Shown here: positions 40,419 to 49,763 of the stretch, piece after piece
Layout of the letters: each line of letters starts with the position of its first letter
Position numbering within the stretch: position 1 is the stretch's first letter
DNA from: Bacteroidota bacterium
GTDB taxonomy: Bacteria > Bacteroidota > Bacteroidia > Chitinophagales > Chitinophagaceae
Assembly (NCBI GenBank): GCA_018267585.1
Contig: JAFDYE010000333.1
Coordinates: 1-64,000 of the forward strand
DNA length: 64,000 bases
Reading direction: 5' to 3'
Position numbers and translations under genes: made by a program
The notes under the pieces: model-generated
What the model was told of the DNA's origin: nothing
Seen by the model: the letters and a program-made list of their open reading frames with translations, nothing else
Database searches by the model: none

Positions 40419-40762
40419 AGACTACGAACGAGGAGGAGGGTACCCGAGCCTCTGGCAAAGGGTACGATCGAGGTTCCCGGGGTACGAAGGGAACGACCGA
40501 GCTTCCCGGGGAATCGAAGGGAACGGCCGAGGAGGAGCTAGGGACGACAGTCCGACGAAGGACTCGTGGCAAAGCAGCTGTGACGAAGGACTCGTGACGA
40601 AGCAGTTGCGACGAAGATCGAAGCAGCTCCGACGAAGTTCTGTCCGGGGCCCGATAATCCGGACGCGGGACCCGGTCACGCCGGTCGATCGCGCCCCGGC
40701 GGCTACTAAAATACCCAACCGGGATTTGGCCGGACATTTGCAGGAATCTGAAAAAAATTACT
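40419..40762. repeat. Repeat-rich spacer after deoC (29-bp and 28-bp tandem repeats)
   Basis: This 344-base gap holds two unrelated tandem repeats. TTCCCGGGG...GAACGACCGAGC starts at 40474 and recurs, slightly changed, at 40503 (29-bp period). GACGAAGGACTCGTG...AAGCAG starts at 40554 and recurs at 40582, then more degraded at 40610 and 40631 (28-bp period). Low-complexity reading frames cross it on both strands (for example from a GTG overlapping the deoC stop), but nothing supports translation. GACATTTG at 40733-40740 could be the -7 element of the SPOR gene. Confidence 0.75.
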
Positions 40763-41194
40763 ATGTATAAGCTTCTCTTAATCGTCATTTTGTTCATATC
40801 CCGGGACGCCCTCGCCCAGACCGATTCGACGGCCCCGGCCACAGTGACGGTAGTTAAAGACCCCCGCGTAGACAAGCTCATCCTCAAACAGATAGAGATC
40901 AATGAAGAGACGACAAAGGAAACCCGCAAAAATATGCCCGGATTCCGGATACAAGTCATAAATACCACCGACCGTAATAAGGTCTTCGCCGCAAAAGCAA
41001 AGGTCTACCAGGAATTCCCCGACCTGAAACCCTACCTGCTCTACCAGGCACCCAACTATAAGCTGAAAGTAGGGAACTTCAAGACCCAGGAAGAGGCAGA
41101 AGAGATGCAAAAACAGCTGGAACGGCTTTTCCCCGCCGGCACATATATCATCCGCGACATCATCGAAGTAAAGATCGCCGACGACGCCCGCTAA
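40763..41194 (+). CDS. SPOR domain protein
   Basis: This 143-residue exported protein begins MYKLLLIVILFISRDALAQ. It has a polar linker and then a SPOR-type domain (residues about 60-138): GFRIQVINTTDRNKV, VYQEFPDLKPYLLYQAPNYKLKVGNF and KQLERLFPAGTYII. SPOR domains bind denuded peptidoglycan strands at the division site, so it may localise to the septum or envelope. It is followed after 28 bases by the M20 peptidase gene, with which it may be co-transcribed. Confidence 0.88.
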   Translation: MYKLLLIVILFISRDALAQTDSTAPATVTVVKDPRVDKLILKQIEINEETTKETRKNMPGFRIQVINTTDRNKVFAAKAKVYQEFPDLKPYLLYQAPNYKLKVGNFKTQEEAEEMQKQLERLFPAGTYIIRDIIEVKIADDAR

Positions 41195-41222
41195 GAACCA
41201 ATAATCATTTGACTCCATATCC

Positions 41223-42410
41223 ATGTTAAAAGAAAAGATCCAGCAGCTCGCTAAACAATACGCCCCGGACCTTATTTCGATAAGGCATCACCTCCATGCG
41301 CATCCGGAACTGTCTTACCAGGAGTTTCAGACGTCACGGTTCGTACAAGATCGGCTTTCAGAACTCGATATTCCCTTCCAGGTGATGGCAGGCACGGGAG
41401 TAGTGGGCCTGCTCCAGGGAAAAAACCCCGGCAAAAGGGTGGTTGCCCTGCGGGCCGATATGGACGCCCTGCCGATAAAAGAGGAGAACGACATCCCTTA
41501 CAGGTCGACCAACGAAGGAGTGATGCACGCCTGCGGACACGACGTACATACTACCGTTCTGCTGGGCGCCTCCCGCATCCTGAACCAGCTGAAGGACGAG
41601 TGGGAAGGAACAGTAAAGCTGATCTTTCAGCCGGGAGAAGAAAAGAACCCCGGCGGCGCCAGCCTGATGATAAAAGAGGGCGTACTGAAGAACCCCGAAC
41701 CACAAGCCATCTTTGGACTCCACGTCCATCCCGGACTGGAGACCGGTAAGCTAAGCTTCCGCGGCGGTATGGTCATGGCCAGCGCCGACGAGCTCTATAT
41801 TACGATAAAGGGAAAAGGCGGACACGCTGCCGCCCCCCACCTGACAGTGGATACCATACTTGTGGCTTCCCACCTTGTGGTAGCCCTGCAGCAGATCATC
41901 AGCCGCAACCGCAACCCGCTGTCGCCATCCGTCCTTTCGATCACTTCCGTACAAGGCGGACACACGACCAACGTTATCCCCAGCGAAGTCCGGCTGATGG
42001 GCACATTCCGGGCTATGGACGAAGAATGGCGGTTCCGCGCGCATGAGCTGATCCGCAAACAGGCAACAGAGCTTGTCCACAGCATGGGGGCAGAGATCGA
42101 CCTGCACATCGACATCGGCTATCCCATGGTCTACAACAATGAAGCGCTCGACAAGGTCGCCCGGGCAGAGGCCCGTGAGTTCATCGGCCGCGATAAAGTG
42201 CTCGAGACCGAAATTCGCATGGGGGCCGAAGACTTTGGATACTATACCCGTCAGATACCCGGTTGCTTCTACAGGCTCGGGGTGATGAACGAAGCTAAAG
42301 GCATCACATCAGGCGTCCACACACCAACCTTCAACATCGACGAGTCCGCGATTGAGATAGGCGCCGGAATGATGGCCTGGCTGGGCGCACACGCGAACTT
42401 CGGACAATAG
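41223..42410 (+). CDS. M20 family metallopeptidase (amidohydrolase)
   Basis: The 395-residue enzyme has RHHLHAHPELSYQE near the start, ALRADMDALPI, the zinc-site motif MHACGHDVHTT, FQPGEEKNPGGA, and HVHPGL, all as in N-acyl-amino-acid/hippurate amidohydrolases. It would hydrolyse amide-linked acyl or peptide substrates with one or two divalent metals; the exact substrate cannot be read from sequence. MGAEDFGYY near the end is the last metal-binding region. No signal peptide is present, so it is cytosolic. Confidence 0.93.
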   Translation: MLKEKIQQLAKQYAPDLISIRHHLHAHPELSYQEFQTSRFVQDRLSELDIPFQVMAGTGVVGLLQGKNPGKRVVALRADMDALPIKEENDIPYRSTNEGVMHACGHDVHTTVLLGASRILNQLKDEWEGTVKLIFQPGEEKNPGGASLMIKEGVLKNPEPQAIFGLHVHPGLETGKLSFRGGMVMASADELYITIKGKGGHAAAPHLTVDTILVASHLVVALQQIISRNRNPLSPSVLSITSVQGGHTTNVIPSEVRLMGTFRAMDEEWRFRAHELIRKQATELVHSMGAEIDLHIDIGYPMVYNNEALDKVARAEAREFIGRDKVLETEIRMGAEDFGYYTRQIPGCFYRLGVMNEAKGITSGVHTPTFNIDESAIEIGAGMMAWLGAHANFGQ

Positions 42411-42515
42411 TGAGTCCCCTGAGCGGATGGTCGTCCCCCGGAACACCAGCTAGTCATTCTCGCTGAAACAGGAGTTTCCTCTTCCGGAAGAAAAAATGGT
42501 CCGACCTTTCAACAT

Positions 42516-42656
42516 GCTAAAAAACGGTCGGGGCAGGCTAAAATCGGTCAAAACAGGGTTTGATAGCATTTTCGTATTTTGCAGCGGTTTAGGACCCGTG
42601 GTCCCGGTGAACAGCTATGGTCCCGGCGGACACCCACGGTCCCTGTGGACCGGCAA
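42516..42656. repeat. Direct repeats upstream of the malic enzyme gene
   Basis: Two patterns sit in the 288-base gap between the M20 gene and maeB. GCTAAAAAACGGTC (42516-42529) recurs as GCTAAAATCGGTC (42537-42549), a 21-base spacing close to two helical turns. Three diverged 19-bp units begin with GGTCCC at 42600, 42619 and 42638. The first pair could be an operator; the second looks like a minisatellite. No gene was found in the gap. Confidence 0.5.
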
Positions 42657-42698
42657 AGACGGCAATCAGCCGCGACGCCGGAACGATAAATTTCCCGT

Positions 42699-45026
42699 AT
42701 GCAAAAAAAACAGCTCCGAAAAGAGCAGGCGCTTGAATATCATTCGAAAGGGCGACCCGGCAAGATCGAGGTCGTACCCACGAAAGAGGCGAAGACTCAA
42801 CGAGACCTTTCCCTGGCTTACTCCCCCGGCGTAGCCGAACCCTGCAAAGAGATCAATAAGAACGTAGAGGAGGTATATAAATATACTGCAAAAGGCAACC
42901 TGGTCGCGGTGATCAGCAATGGTACCGCCGTGCTCGGCCTGGGCGATATCGGCCCGGAAGCATCCAAGCCGGTAATGGAAGGGAAAGGCGTGCTTTTCAA
43001 GATCTTCGCAGATATCGACGTCTTCGACATCGAGATCAACGAAAAAGACCCCGAAAAATTCGTCCAGATCGTCAAAGCCCTCGAACCCACTTTTGGAGGG
43101 ATCAACCTGGAAGACATCAAGGCTCCGGAATGTTTCTATATCGAACGGGAGCTGCGCGACCAGCTGAAGATCCCCGTCATGCATGACGACCAGCACGGCA
43201 CGGCCATCATCAGCAGCGCCGCCCTGCTCAATGCCCTCGAGCTGCAAAAAAAGAAGATCGATAAAGTACGCTTCGTGATCAATGGCGCAGGCGCTGCAGC
43301 TATGGCCTGCGTCAAGCTCTATGCCGCACTCGGCGCCAAACCTGAGAATTTCATCCTGTTCGACAAGGACGGCGTCCTCCACGAAGGCAGGACCGACCTG
43401 GACGAAGAGAAAAAGAGATTTGCGGTAAAAAAGAACGACTGGACCCTTGCTACGGCATTAAAAGACGCCGACGTTTTTGTCGGCCTTAGCGTGGGAAATG
43501 TTGTTACCCAGGATATGGTCAGGTCCATGGCCCGCAAGCCGATCGTCTTCGCCATGGCCAACCCCGACCCGGAGATCAGCTACGAACAGGCAACGGCCGC
43601 CCGGGAAGACATCATTATGGCTACCGGACGCAGCGACTATCCCAACCAGGTGAATAACGTGCTGGGATTCCCCTTCATCTTCAGGGGCGCCCTCGACGTA
43701 AGGGCCAGACAGATCAACGAGGCTATGAAGCTGGCCGCGGTCAAGTCCCTGGCGGAACTCGCCAAGACACCCGTACCGGACATCGTCAACATGGCCTACA
43801 ACGAGAAGAATATGGTCTTCGGGCCTACCTATATCATTCCCAAACCACTGGACCCCAGACTCATATCAACGATCAGCCCCGCTGTGGCAAAGGCCGCCAT
43901 GGAAAGTGGCGTCGCCGGCCGGCAGATCGACAACTGGGAAGCCTATTCCATCGAGCTGAACCGAAGACTGGGACTGGACAACCAGCTGATGCGCGTCCTG
44001 AGCACCAAGGCCCGCCTGAATCCCAAAAGGGTGGTCTTCGCAGAAGCCGACAATCTTAAGATATTAAAGGTTGCACAGCTGCTGTATGACGAAGGCGTAG
44101 CCTATCCCATGCTGCTGGGCGACGAACGAAAGATCCGCCACATCGCCGCAGCCAACCAGATCGACCTCGACGGGATGCCGGTGATAAACCCCTACAACGA
44201 CGAATATGAAGAGCAACGCAAAAAATTCGGAGAGTTGTTCTTCCAGAAACGCCAGCGCAGGGGATTCAACAAATATGAGGCCCATAAGATCATGCGGGAC
44301 CGCAACTACTTCGGCTGTATGATGGTAGAGACCGGCCTCGCCGACGCCATGATCTCGGGACTGACAAAGAACTATCCCGATACCATCCGGCCAGCCCTTC
44401 AGGCCATTGGCACGGAAGACGGTGTAAAAAAGATCGCGGGCATGTACCTCCTGCTGACTAAAAGAGGTCCGCTTTTCCTGGCGGACACAACCGTCAACTT
44501 CAACCCCACGGCCGAAGAACTGGCGGATATCACGCTGCTGGTCGCCCGGGAGGTGCAGCACTTCAATCTCACCCCAAGGGTGGCCATGCTCAGCTATTCC
44601 AACTTCGGGACGAGCAATTCTCCCGAAGCAAGACTGGTGGCAGAGGCAAGGGAGATCGTGAAACAAAGAGAGCCCGGGCTGGTCGTAGACGGTGAGATGC
44701 AGGCCAGCGTAGCCCTGAACAATGAGCTGATCCGCGAGAACTACCCTTTCAGCGAGCTCGTGGATCAGGAAGTGAACACCCTCGTATTCCCAAATCTCGC
44801 AGCAGGTAATATCGCCTACAATCTCCTGAAAGAAGTAGGTGGGGCCGACGCCATCGGCCCGATACTGCTGGGCCTGAAAAAACCAGTACACGTTTTACAG
44901 CTAGGCAGCACCGTGCGGAACATTTATAACGTAGCTTTGGTGGCCATAGTCGATGCACAGATCAAATGCAAGACCTCCGATGAGGAGTCAAGAAAGGCGC
45001 CCTGGTGGAAAAGGGTAAAACATTAA
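42699..45026 (+). CDS. maeB: NADP-dependent malic enzyme fused to phosphotransacetylase-like domain
   Basis: This 775-residue protein decarboxylates malate to pyruvate. The N-terminal malic enzyme domain has [23 protein letters not shown] and a Rossmann strand [13 protein letters not shown]. The C-terminal part (about residues 440-770) is phosphate acetyltransferase-like ([49 protein letters not shown]). In other bacteria this domain is regulatory and binds acetyl-CoA rather than being catalytic. The length matches the MaeB family. It is followed after 30 bases by mlaE-type and mlaF-type genes on the same strand. Confidence 0.96.
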   Translation: MQKKQLRKEQALEYHSKGRPGKIEVVPTKEAKTQRDLSLAYSPGVAEPCKEINKNVEEVYKYTAKGNLVAVISNGTAVLGLGDIGPEASKPVMEGKGVLFKIFADIDVFDIEINEKDPEKFVQIVKALEPTFGGINLEDIKAPECFYIERELRDQLKIPVMHDDQHGTAIISSAALLNALELQKKKIDKVRFVINGAGAAAMACVKLYAALGAKPENFILFDKDGVLHEGRTDLDEEKKRFAVKKNDWTLATALKDADVFVGLSVGNVVTQDMVRSMARKPIVFAMANPDPEISYEQATAAREDIIMATGRSDYPNQVNNVLGFPFIFRGALDVRARQINEAMKLAAVKSLAELAKTPVPDIVNMAYNEKNMVFGPTYIIPKPLDPRLISTISPAVAKAAMESGVAGRQIDNWEAYSIELNRRLGLDNQLMRVLSTKARLNPKRVVFAEADNLKILKVAQLLYDEGVAYPMLLGDERKIRHIAAANQIDLDGMPVINPYNDEYEEQRKKFGELFFQKRQRRGFNKYEAHKIMRDRNYFGCMMVETGLADAMISGLTKNYPDTIRPALQAIGTEDGVKKIAGMYLLLTKRGPLFLADTTVNFNPTAEELADITLLVAREVQHFNLTPRVAMLSYSNFGTSNSPEARLVAEAREIVKQREPGLVVDGEMQASVALNNELIRENYPFSELVDQEVNTLVFPNLAAGNIAYNLLKEVGGADAIGPILLGLKKPVHVLQLGSTVRNIYNVALVAIVDAQIKCKTSDEESRKAPWWKRVKH

Positions 45027-45056
45027 CCAACCGGAAAGCCGGCACAATATTTAAAA

Positions 45057-45794
45057 ATGAATTTTTTCTCGGAGTTCGGGCTATATCTGATCACGCTAAA
45101 GGGAATGTTCTCAAAGCCGGAAAACGGCAAAATGTACTGGAAAGAGTTCATGCACCAGTGCGCCGATATCGGCATCGGCTCGCTGGGCATCGTAGCGATT
45201 ATATCCGTCTTCATGGGCGCAGTATCGACCCTGCAGACGGCCTACCAGCTGGTAAGCCCTCTCATCCCCCTCTCAACCATCGCCCAGATCGTCCGTGATA
45301 CGGTCATCCTGGAATTTTCGCCTACCCTGGTCTGCATCGTTCTGGCAGGTGTCGTCGGCAGCAAGATCGCCAGCGAGCTGGGGAATATGCGGGTCAGCGA
45401 ACAAATAGACGCCCTCGAGATCATGGGCATTAACACCAAGGCTTACCTGATCATGCCCAAGCTGCTGGCGGCGATCTTCGTCATCCCCATGCTGATCGTT
45501 ATCTCCATGGTGCTGAGCATCTGGGGCGGCCGGGTCGCCGGCACCGCAACAGGCATCCTGTCCGCAGCAGCCTTCGACAAGGGACTACACCAGTATTTTA
45601 AACCCTACAACGTATTCTTCGCCCTGGCGAAATCCTATACCTTCGCCTTTATTATCTCCAGCATCCCTGCCTACTATGGATACAACGTACAGGGCGGTGC
45701 ACTGGAGATCGGACGCGCAAGCACCAGGGCCGTCGTCGTAAGCTGTGTATTGGTACTGTTCGCCGACTATATACTTTCGGCGATCCTCCTCTGA
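45057..45794 (+). CDS. MlaE-type ABC transporter permease (lipid transport)
   Basis: The 245-residue protein has five or six membrane segments and the MlaE-family signature ELGNMRVSEQIDALEIMGINT, which couples to the ATPase. MlaE with MlaF forms the inner-membrane pump that moves phospholipids between the inner and outer membranes, normally through the MCE protein MlaD. Here MlaF follows after 21 bases, but no MlaD gene is adjacent: an AraC-type gene comes next. MlaD may be encoded elsewhere. Confidence 0.93.
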   Translation: MNFFSEFGLYLITLKGMFSKPENGKMYWKEFMHQCADIGIGSLGIVAIISVFMGAVSTLQTAYQLVSPLIPLSTIAQIVRDTVILEFSPTLVCIVLAGVVGSKIASELGNMRVSEQIDALEIMGINTKAYLIMPKLLAAIFVIPMLIVISMVLSIWGGRVAGTATGILSAAAFDKGLHQYFKPYNVFFALAKSYTFAFIISSIPAYYGYNVQGGALEIGRASTRAVVVSCVLVLFADYILSAILL

Positions 45795-45815
45795 CCCGTG
45801 CCCAACAAAAAAACT

Positions 45816-46625
45816 ATGATCGAGATCAAAAACATAAAAAAAGGATTTGGCCCAAAGACCGTTATCAATGACGTCAGCGCGGTTTTCCGCACGGGTAAAT
45901 GCAACCTCATCATCGGCACCAGCGGCAGCGGCAAGACCGTGATGATGAAATGCCTCGTCGGACTTTTCGAACCCGATAGCGGCGAGATCATCTATGACGG
46001 CCAGAACTTTTCAGAAATGAACGAAGAGCGACGGAAAGAGCTGCGGCAGAATATCGGCATGCTCTTCCAGGGGTCGGCCCTGTTCGACAGCCAGACCGTC
46101 GAACAGAACGTGATGTTCCCCCTGGACATGTTCACAAAGAAAACTTACCCGGAGAAGCTCCGGCGGGTCAACGAAGTGCTCGAACGCGTCAACCTGAAAG
46201 ACGCCAACAAAAAATATCCCGCGGAAATATCAGGAGGGATGAAAAAAAGAGTTGGCATCGCCAGGGCGATCGTCCTCAACCCCAAATACCTCTTCTGCGA
46301 CGAACCCAACTCCGGCCTCGACCCCCAGACTTCTCTGCTGATCGACAAGCTCATAAAAGAGATCACCGAAGAATACAATATCACCACGGTGGTGAATACG
46401 CACGACATGAACAGCGTGATGGAAATAGGCGACCATATCATGTATATGTACCAGGGGGTAAAGGAATGGGAAGGCAGCAACAAGGAGATCATCTTCAGTA
46501 AGAACAAGCTGTTGAATGACTTCATCTTCGCCTCGGAGTTCCTGCAGGACGCCAAGGACATGCGGATGCTGGAAGCAAAAGGCAAGATCGACAACAACCG
46601 GAATATGGACGAGCTCCTGAAATAA
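45816..46625 (+). CDS. MlaF-type ABC transporter ATP-binding protein
   Basis: The 269-residue ATPase has Walker A GTSGSGKTVMMK, Q-loop NIGMLFQGSALFDSQT, signature ISGGMKKRVGIARA, Walker B YLFCDEPNSGLD and the H-loop VVNTHDMNSV. The ISGGMKKR form of the signature and the GSALFDS motif are typical of MlaF/Ttg2A. The ATG at 45816 (MIEIKNIKKGFG) is preferred to a GTG 18 bases upstream. Its partner permease precedes it; an AraC regulator starts 2 bases after its stop. Confidence 0.94.
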   Translation: MIEIKNIKKGFGPKTVINDVSAVFRTGKCNLIIGTSGSGKTVMMKCLVGLFEPDSGEIIYDGQNFSEMNEERRKELRQNIGMLFQGSALFDSQTVEQNVMFPLDMFTKKTYPEKLRRVNEVLERVNLKDANKKYPAEISGGMKKRVGIARAIVLNPKYLFCDEPNSGLDPQTSLLIDKLIKEITEEYNITTVVNTHDMNSVMEIGDHIMYMYQGVKEWEGSNKEIIFSKNKLLNDFIFASEFLQDAKDMRMLEAKGKIDNNRNMDELLK

Positions 46626-46627
46626 TA

Positions 46628-47611
46628 GTGGGCGATCTGTTCACGATACCAACTGACCTCTTTGCCGGAGAAGACTGCACAGTATCACCGGAGAAGATCG
46701 GTATACGGATATACGAAAGCTCGCTTCCTTCCACCAAGTCCCGCGTAACCATAACGAACAATCTCTTCAGCTTTCTGCTGGAAGGTGAAAAGCTGGTGCA
46801 CCGCCCCGGCAAACCGCTCCGGGTCTTTCCCGGGCAGTTCCTGATGATTGCCAGCAGCAACTGCCTGATGACGGAAAAGCTCTCGTCAGGCAATCGCTAT
46901 CACAGCCTCCTGTTCTTCTTCAACAACGAAAAATTGAGGTCCTTCTTCACCAAATATCCCTCCCTGCACAGGCAGACCGGGAAGATCATCGGTTGTGGAG
47001 AAGAACCCATCGTCTGTTTTGAGACCGACGCCTTTATTCAGAATTATCTGCATTCCCTTCAACTGCTGCTGAAGGCCAGTACCTCTTTACAGGAAGAACT
47101 CCTGCAATTGAAATTGGAAGAGCTGCTGCTCTACCTGGCAGATAAATGCCCCGAAGCCCTCTTCTCCTTTCAGCTTTTCGACCCGCCAGGCCCCCACAAC
47201 ACTACCACCGTCCCCAAAGACGCAACCGACAGACAGCTGCAGGCGGCAGTCGAAAATAATCTCACCTATTCCGTCACTGTGGAAGAGCTGGCATTTTTGT
47301 GTAATATGAGCATGTCCACGTTCAAAAGGAGGTTTGCCCGGATATACGGAACCTCGCCAAACAAATGGCTCCTCCAGCGTCGCATGCAGCAGGCCGTGCT
47401 GCTCCTGCAACAGCAGGCTAAGCCCAGCGAGATCTACTTTCAGCTCGGATACGAGAACCACTCCAGCTTTACCCAGTCGTTCAAACAGGCATACGGCATA
47501 ACACCAAGGGAGTTTCAAAAAAACCTGCGGGCCCATCCCGACACACAAGCCAACGATGAACGTCCACCGATAGTTTTTGGACGACTGGCCCTAACACAAC
47601 GTCCGGCGTAG
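46628..47611 (+). CDS. AraC-family transcriptional regulator
   Basis: The 327-residue protein has a ligand/sensor N-terminal half without a recognised fold (FLLEGEKLVHRPGKPLRVFPGQFLMIA looks cupin-like) and a C-terminal pair of helix-turn-helix motifs: VEELAFLCNMSMSTFKRRF and PSEIYFQLGYENHSSFTQSF with the closing GITPREF. It reads from a GTG start 2 bases after the mlaF-type stop; the next in-frame ATG would cut into the sensor half. Close spacing suggests co-transcription with the transporter genes. The effector is unknown. Confidence 0.9.
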   Translation: MGDLFTIPTDLFAGEDCTVSPEKIGIRIYESSLPSTKSRVTITNNLFSFLLEGEKLVHRPGKPLRVFPGQFLMIASSNCLMTEKLSSGNRYHSLLFFFNNEKLRSFFTKYPSLHRQTGKIIGCGEEPIVCFETDAFIQNYLHSLQLLLKASTSLQEELLQLKLEELLLYLADKCPEALFSFQLFDPPGPHNTTTVPKDATDRQLQAAVENNLTYSVTVEELAFLCNMSMSTFKRRFARIYGTSPNKWLLQRRMQQAVLLLQQQAKPSEIYFQLGYENHSSFTQSFKQAYGITPREFQKNLRAHPDTQANDERPPIVFGRLALTQRPA

Positions 47612-47642
47612 TAATAATTTTACGCATTAAATCTTCATTAAT

Positions 47643-48191
47643 ATGCACAGACTATCTTTGGTGCTCCTCCTGGCCGCCCTGGTCAGCGCAGGCACACTCT
47701 CGGCACAGACATTTACCCTGAAAAGCAATGATATTGGCGGACAGGCGACCAATAGACAGTGGGCCAACAGCTTTGGCGCCCATGGGGACAACATCTCTCC
47801 GGAACTGCACTGGGAGAATGCACCGGCAGGTACCCAGGCCTTTGCAGTCACCATGTACGACAAAGACGCCCCCACCGGCAGCGGATTCTGGCACTGGCTG
47901 GCATTCAATATACCTGCCAATGTGACCGAACTCAAGCCTGACGCGGGCAATCTCAGCAAGAACCTCGCACCGGCCGGCACGATCCAGAGCAGCAACGACG
48001 CCGGCGCGCCCGGCTACCTCGGGCCCGCACCTCCTCCGGGACCTATCCACGAATACATTATCACGGTCTATGCGCTGAAGACAAAGATCGCGCTGGACAA
48101 GAACGCCGGACCGGCTTTGGTGGGATTTTATCTCAACGCAAACGTTATAGAAAAGGCTTCGATCGTCATGTACGCCCAGAACAAGAACTGA
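47643..48191 (+). CDS. YbhB/YbcL family (PEBP-like) exported protein
   Basis: The 182-residue protein has a signal peptide (MHRLSLVLLLAALVSAG) and the bacterial PEBP core: GDNISPELHWENAPAGTQAF, MYDKDAPTGSGFWHWLAFNIP and GPAPPPGPIHEYIITVYAL. PEBP proteins bind anionic ligands or phospholipid headgroups in a small pocket; the bacterial members have no firm function. The end (VIEKASIVMYAQNKN) is normal for the family. Confidence 0.93.
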   Translation: MHRLSLVLLLAALVSAGTLSAQTFTLKSNDIGGQATNRQWANSFGAHGDNISPELHWENAPAGTQAFAVTMYDKDAPTGSGFWHWLAFNIPANVTELKPDAGNLSKNLAPAGTIQSSNDAGAPGYLGPAPPPGPIHEYIITVYALKTKIALDKNAGPALVGFYLNANVIEKASIVMYAQNKN

Positions 48192-48224
48192 TCCCGTCAG
48201 CCGGCCGGAGCCCCACAAAATTGA

Positions 48225-48255
48225 TTGGAAGGGAAACCTTTTTCCCCTAACTTCG
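48225..48255 (+). promoter_or_regulatory. Promoter for sucD
   Basis: TTG (48225-48227), a 20-base spacer and TAACTTCG (48248-48255) fit the Bacteroidota -33/-7 pattern well. The ATG at 48276 then has a leader of about 15-17 bases. Confidence 0.6.
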
Positions 48256-48275
48256 TCCCCCGAAAACCGACTCTC

Positions 48276-49148
48276 ATGTCAATCTTAGTTAACAAGAACT
48301 CCAGAATCATCGTACAAGGCTTTACAGGAACAGAAGGGACTTTCCATGCTACGCAAATGATCGACTATGGCACCCAGGTAGTGGGTGGAGTTACTCCGGG
48401 AAAGGGTGGCTCTACGCATCTCGAGCGCCCCGTATTCAATACAGTTGCCGACGCAGTCAAACAGACCCAGGCCAACGTATCCATCATCTTCGTTCCGCCG
48501 GCCTTCGCCGCCGACGCGATAATGGAAGCCGCTGAGGCCGGCATCGGATTGGTCATCTGTATCACGGAAGGCATTCCCGTGCAGGACATGGTAAAGGCAA
48601 AGAACTACCTGCTGGGTCGGAATACAAGGCTGATCGGCCCCAACTGCCCCGGTGTGATCACCGCCGGAGAATGCAAGGTCGGCATCATGCCCGGATTCGT
48701 GTTCAAGCCTGGAAAGATCGGCATCGTTTCCAAGTCCGGTACCCTGACCTACGAAGCCGCTGACCAGGTCGCCAAGGCCGGTCTGGGAATTTCGACTGCC
48801 GTAGGCATCGGAGGCGACCCCATCATCGGTACACCGACAAAAGAGGCGGTCGAACTGCTGATGAACGACCCCGGAACCGAAGGCATCGTGATGATCGGAG
48901 AGATCGGTGGCAGCATGGAGGCCGAAGCCGCCCGCTGGATAAAGGAGAACAACCGTAAGCCCGTTGTCGGCTTTATCGCAGGCCAGACCGCTCCTCCCGG
49001 AAGAAGGATGGGCCATGCCGGTGCGATCATCGGAGGCGCCGACGATACAGCGGCAGCCAAGATGAAGATCATGGCAGAATGCGGCATCACCGTCGTACAG
49101 ACGCCCGCAGAGATCGGTTCGACGATGGCAAAAGTCCTGAAGAAATAA
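48276..49148 (+). CDS. sucD: Succinate-CoA ligase (ADP/GDP-forming) subunit alpha
   Basis: The 290-residue subunit carries the CoA-binding Rossmann fold ([27 protein letters not shown]) and the phosphohistidine active site in [12 protein letters not shown]. With subunit beta (SucC, not in this window) it interconverts succinyl-CoA and succinate in the TCA cycle. The ATG at 48276 gives the canonical [16 protein letters not shown]; longer in-frame starts extend into the promoter. A weak hairpin follows the stop. Confidence 0.97.
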   Translation: MSILVNKNSRIIVQGFTGTEGTFHATQMIDYGTQVVGGVTPGKGGSTHLERPVFNTVADAVKQTQANVSIIFVPPAFAADAIMEAAEAGIGLVICITEGIPVQDMVKAKNYLLGRNTRLIGPNCPGVITAGECKVGIMPGFVFKPGKIGIVSKSGTLTYEAADQVAKAGLGISTAVGIGGDPIIGTPTKEAVELLMNDPGTEGIVMIGEIGGSMEAEAARWIKENNRKPVVGFIAGQTAPPGRRMGHAGAIIGGADDTAAAKMKIMAECGITVVQTPAEIGSTMAKVLKK

Positions 49149-49187
49149 GCGCCGCTACGCGCATAAGCAACACAATATTCATAAAGC

Positions 49188-49217
49188 AAAGCCGGCCCCA
49201 CTTAAGGGACCGGCTTT
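49188..49217. terminator. Hairpin between sucD and the convergent heptad-repeat gene
   Basis: AAAGCCGG and CCGGCTTT flank an inner part with one mismatch (CCCC opposite AGGG) and a short loop. The stem is strong, but the following T-run is short on both strands. Confidence 0.5.
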
Positions 49218-49257
49218 CTATTGATGGCCTTATGTATAGAGACTAACGGTTAGTAAC

Positions 49258-49560
49258 TTAGTAACAGTTCGTGCGGTCACGGTACAGATCATGCCTGTCA
49301 TGGTAGAGGTCATAACGATCATAGCGAAGATCCCTGCGATCACGGGCAAAATCCCTGCGATCATGACGAAGATCATAATAGTCCCCTTCCCTCCTGTCCC
49401 TCCTCATTTCATGACGATCATAGCGAAGGTCATTCCGATCATGACGCATGTCAGCACGGTCATGACCAATATCCCTGCGATCTTCCCAACGGCCCTGGGC
49501 CTGCGTAGCAACACCGGCAAACAAACCAGCGGCAAGGAGTATAATTAATTTCGTTTTCAT
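49258..49560 (-). CDS. Arg/Asp-rich heptad-repeat exported protein
   Basis: A 100-residue product has a clear signal peptide (MKTKLIILLAAGLFAGVATQAQ). About 75 residues of an approximate 7-residue repeat follow, of the form R-H-D-R-x-D-L (for example DLRYDRHEM, LRHDRRDFARD, LYHDRHDLY). It ends CY. Mixed acidic/basic repeats with Tyr suggest a highly charged, possibly extended or helical polymer-like protein. The DNA shows a matching 21-base period rich in GATCATA and GCGA. No family is recognised; it is convergent to sucD. Confidence 0.75.
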   Translation of the reverse strand: MKTKLIILLAAGLFAGVATQAQGRWEDRRDIGHDRADMRHDRNDLRYDRHEMRRDRREGDYYDLRHDRRDFARDRRDLRYDRYDLYHDRHDLYRDRTNCY

Positions 49561-49740
49561 AATTTCAATTTTAAGTTAAGTAAATCAGCATTCATATATA
49601 AGATCAGGACGGGCTTATCATGTTTAAGCTCCGGCAGTTATAGCTATGTTAAAAGCCTGTCGCCATATGTAATCGCCTCAGCTGCCGCATCTTGAAAAAG
49701 CAATCAGCCGCCCTCGTTCGAGCCGTAAGGGCGAATTAAG

Positions 49741-49748
49741 TAACTTTA
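49741..49748 (+). promoter_or_regulatory. Candidate -7 element for the large A2M gene
   Basis: TAACTTTA matches 7 of 8 positions of TAnnTTTG, 15 bases before the ATG at 49764. TTCG at 49717-49720, 20 bases upstream, is a weak -33 candidate. Confidence 0.35.
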
Positions 49749-49763
49749 GAAAATTTCTCTCCC

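Noticed and set aside
40415..40597. 60-codon gene overlapping the deoC stop
   Set aside because: The frame is low-complexity and follows the 29-bp repeats; there is no supporting feature beyond a GTGA overlap.
42496..42834. 112-codon frame upstream of the malic enzyme gene
   Set aside because: It runs through the repeats and overlaps the well-supported maeB start in another frame.
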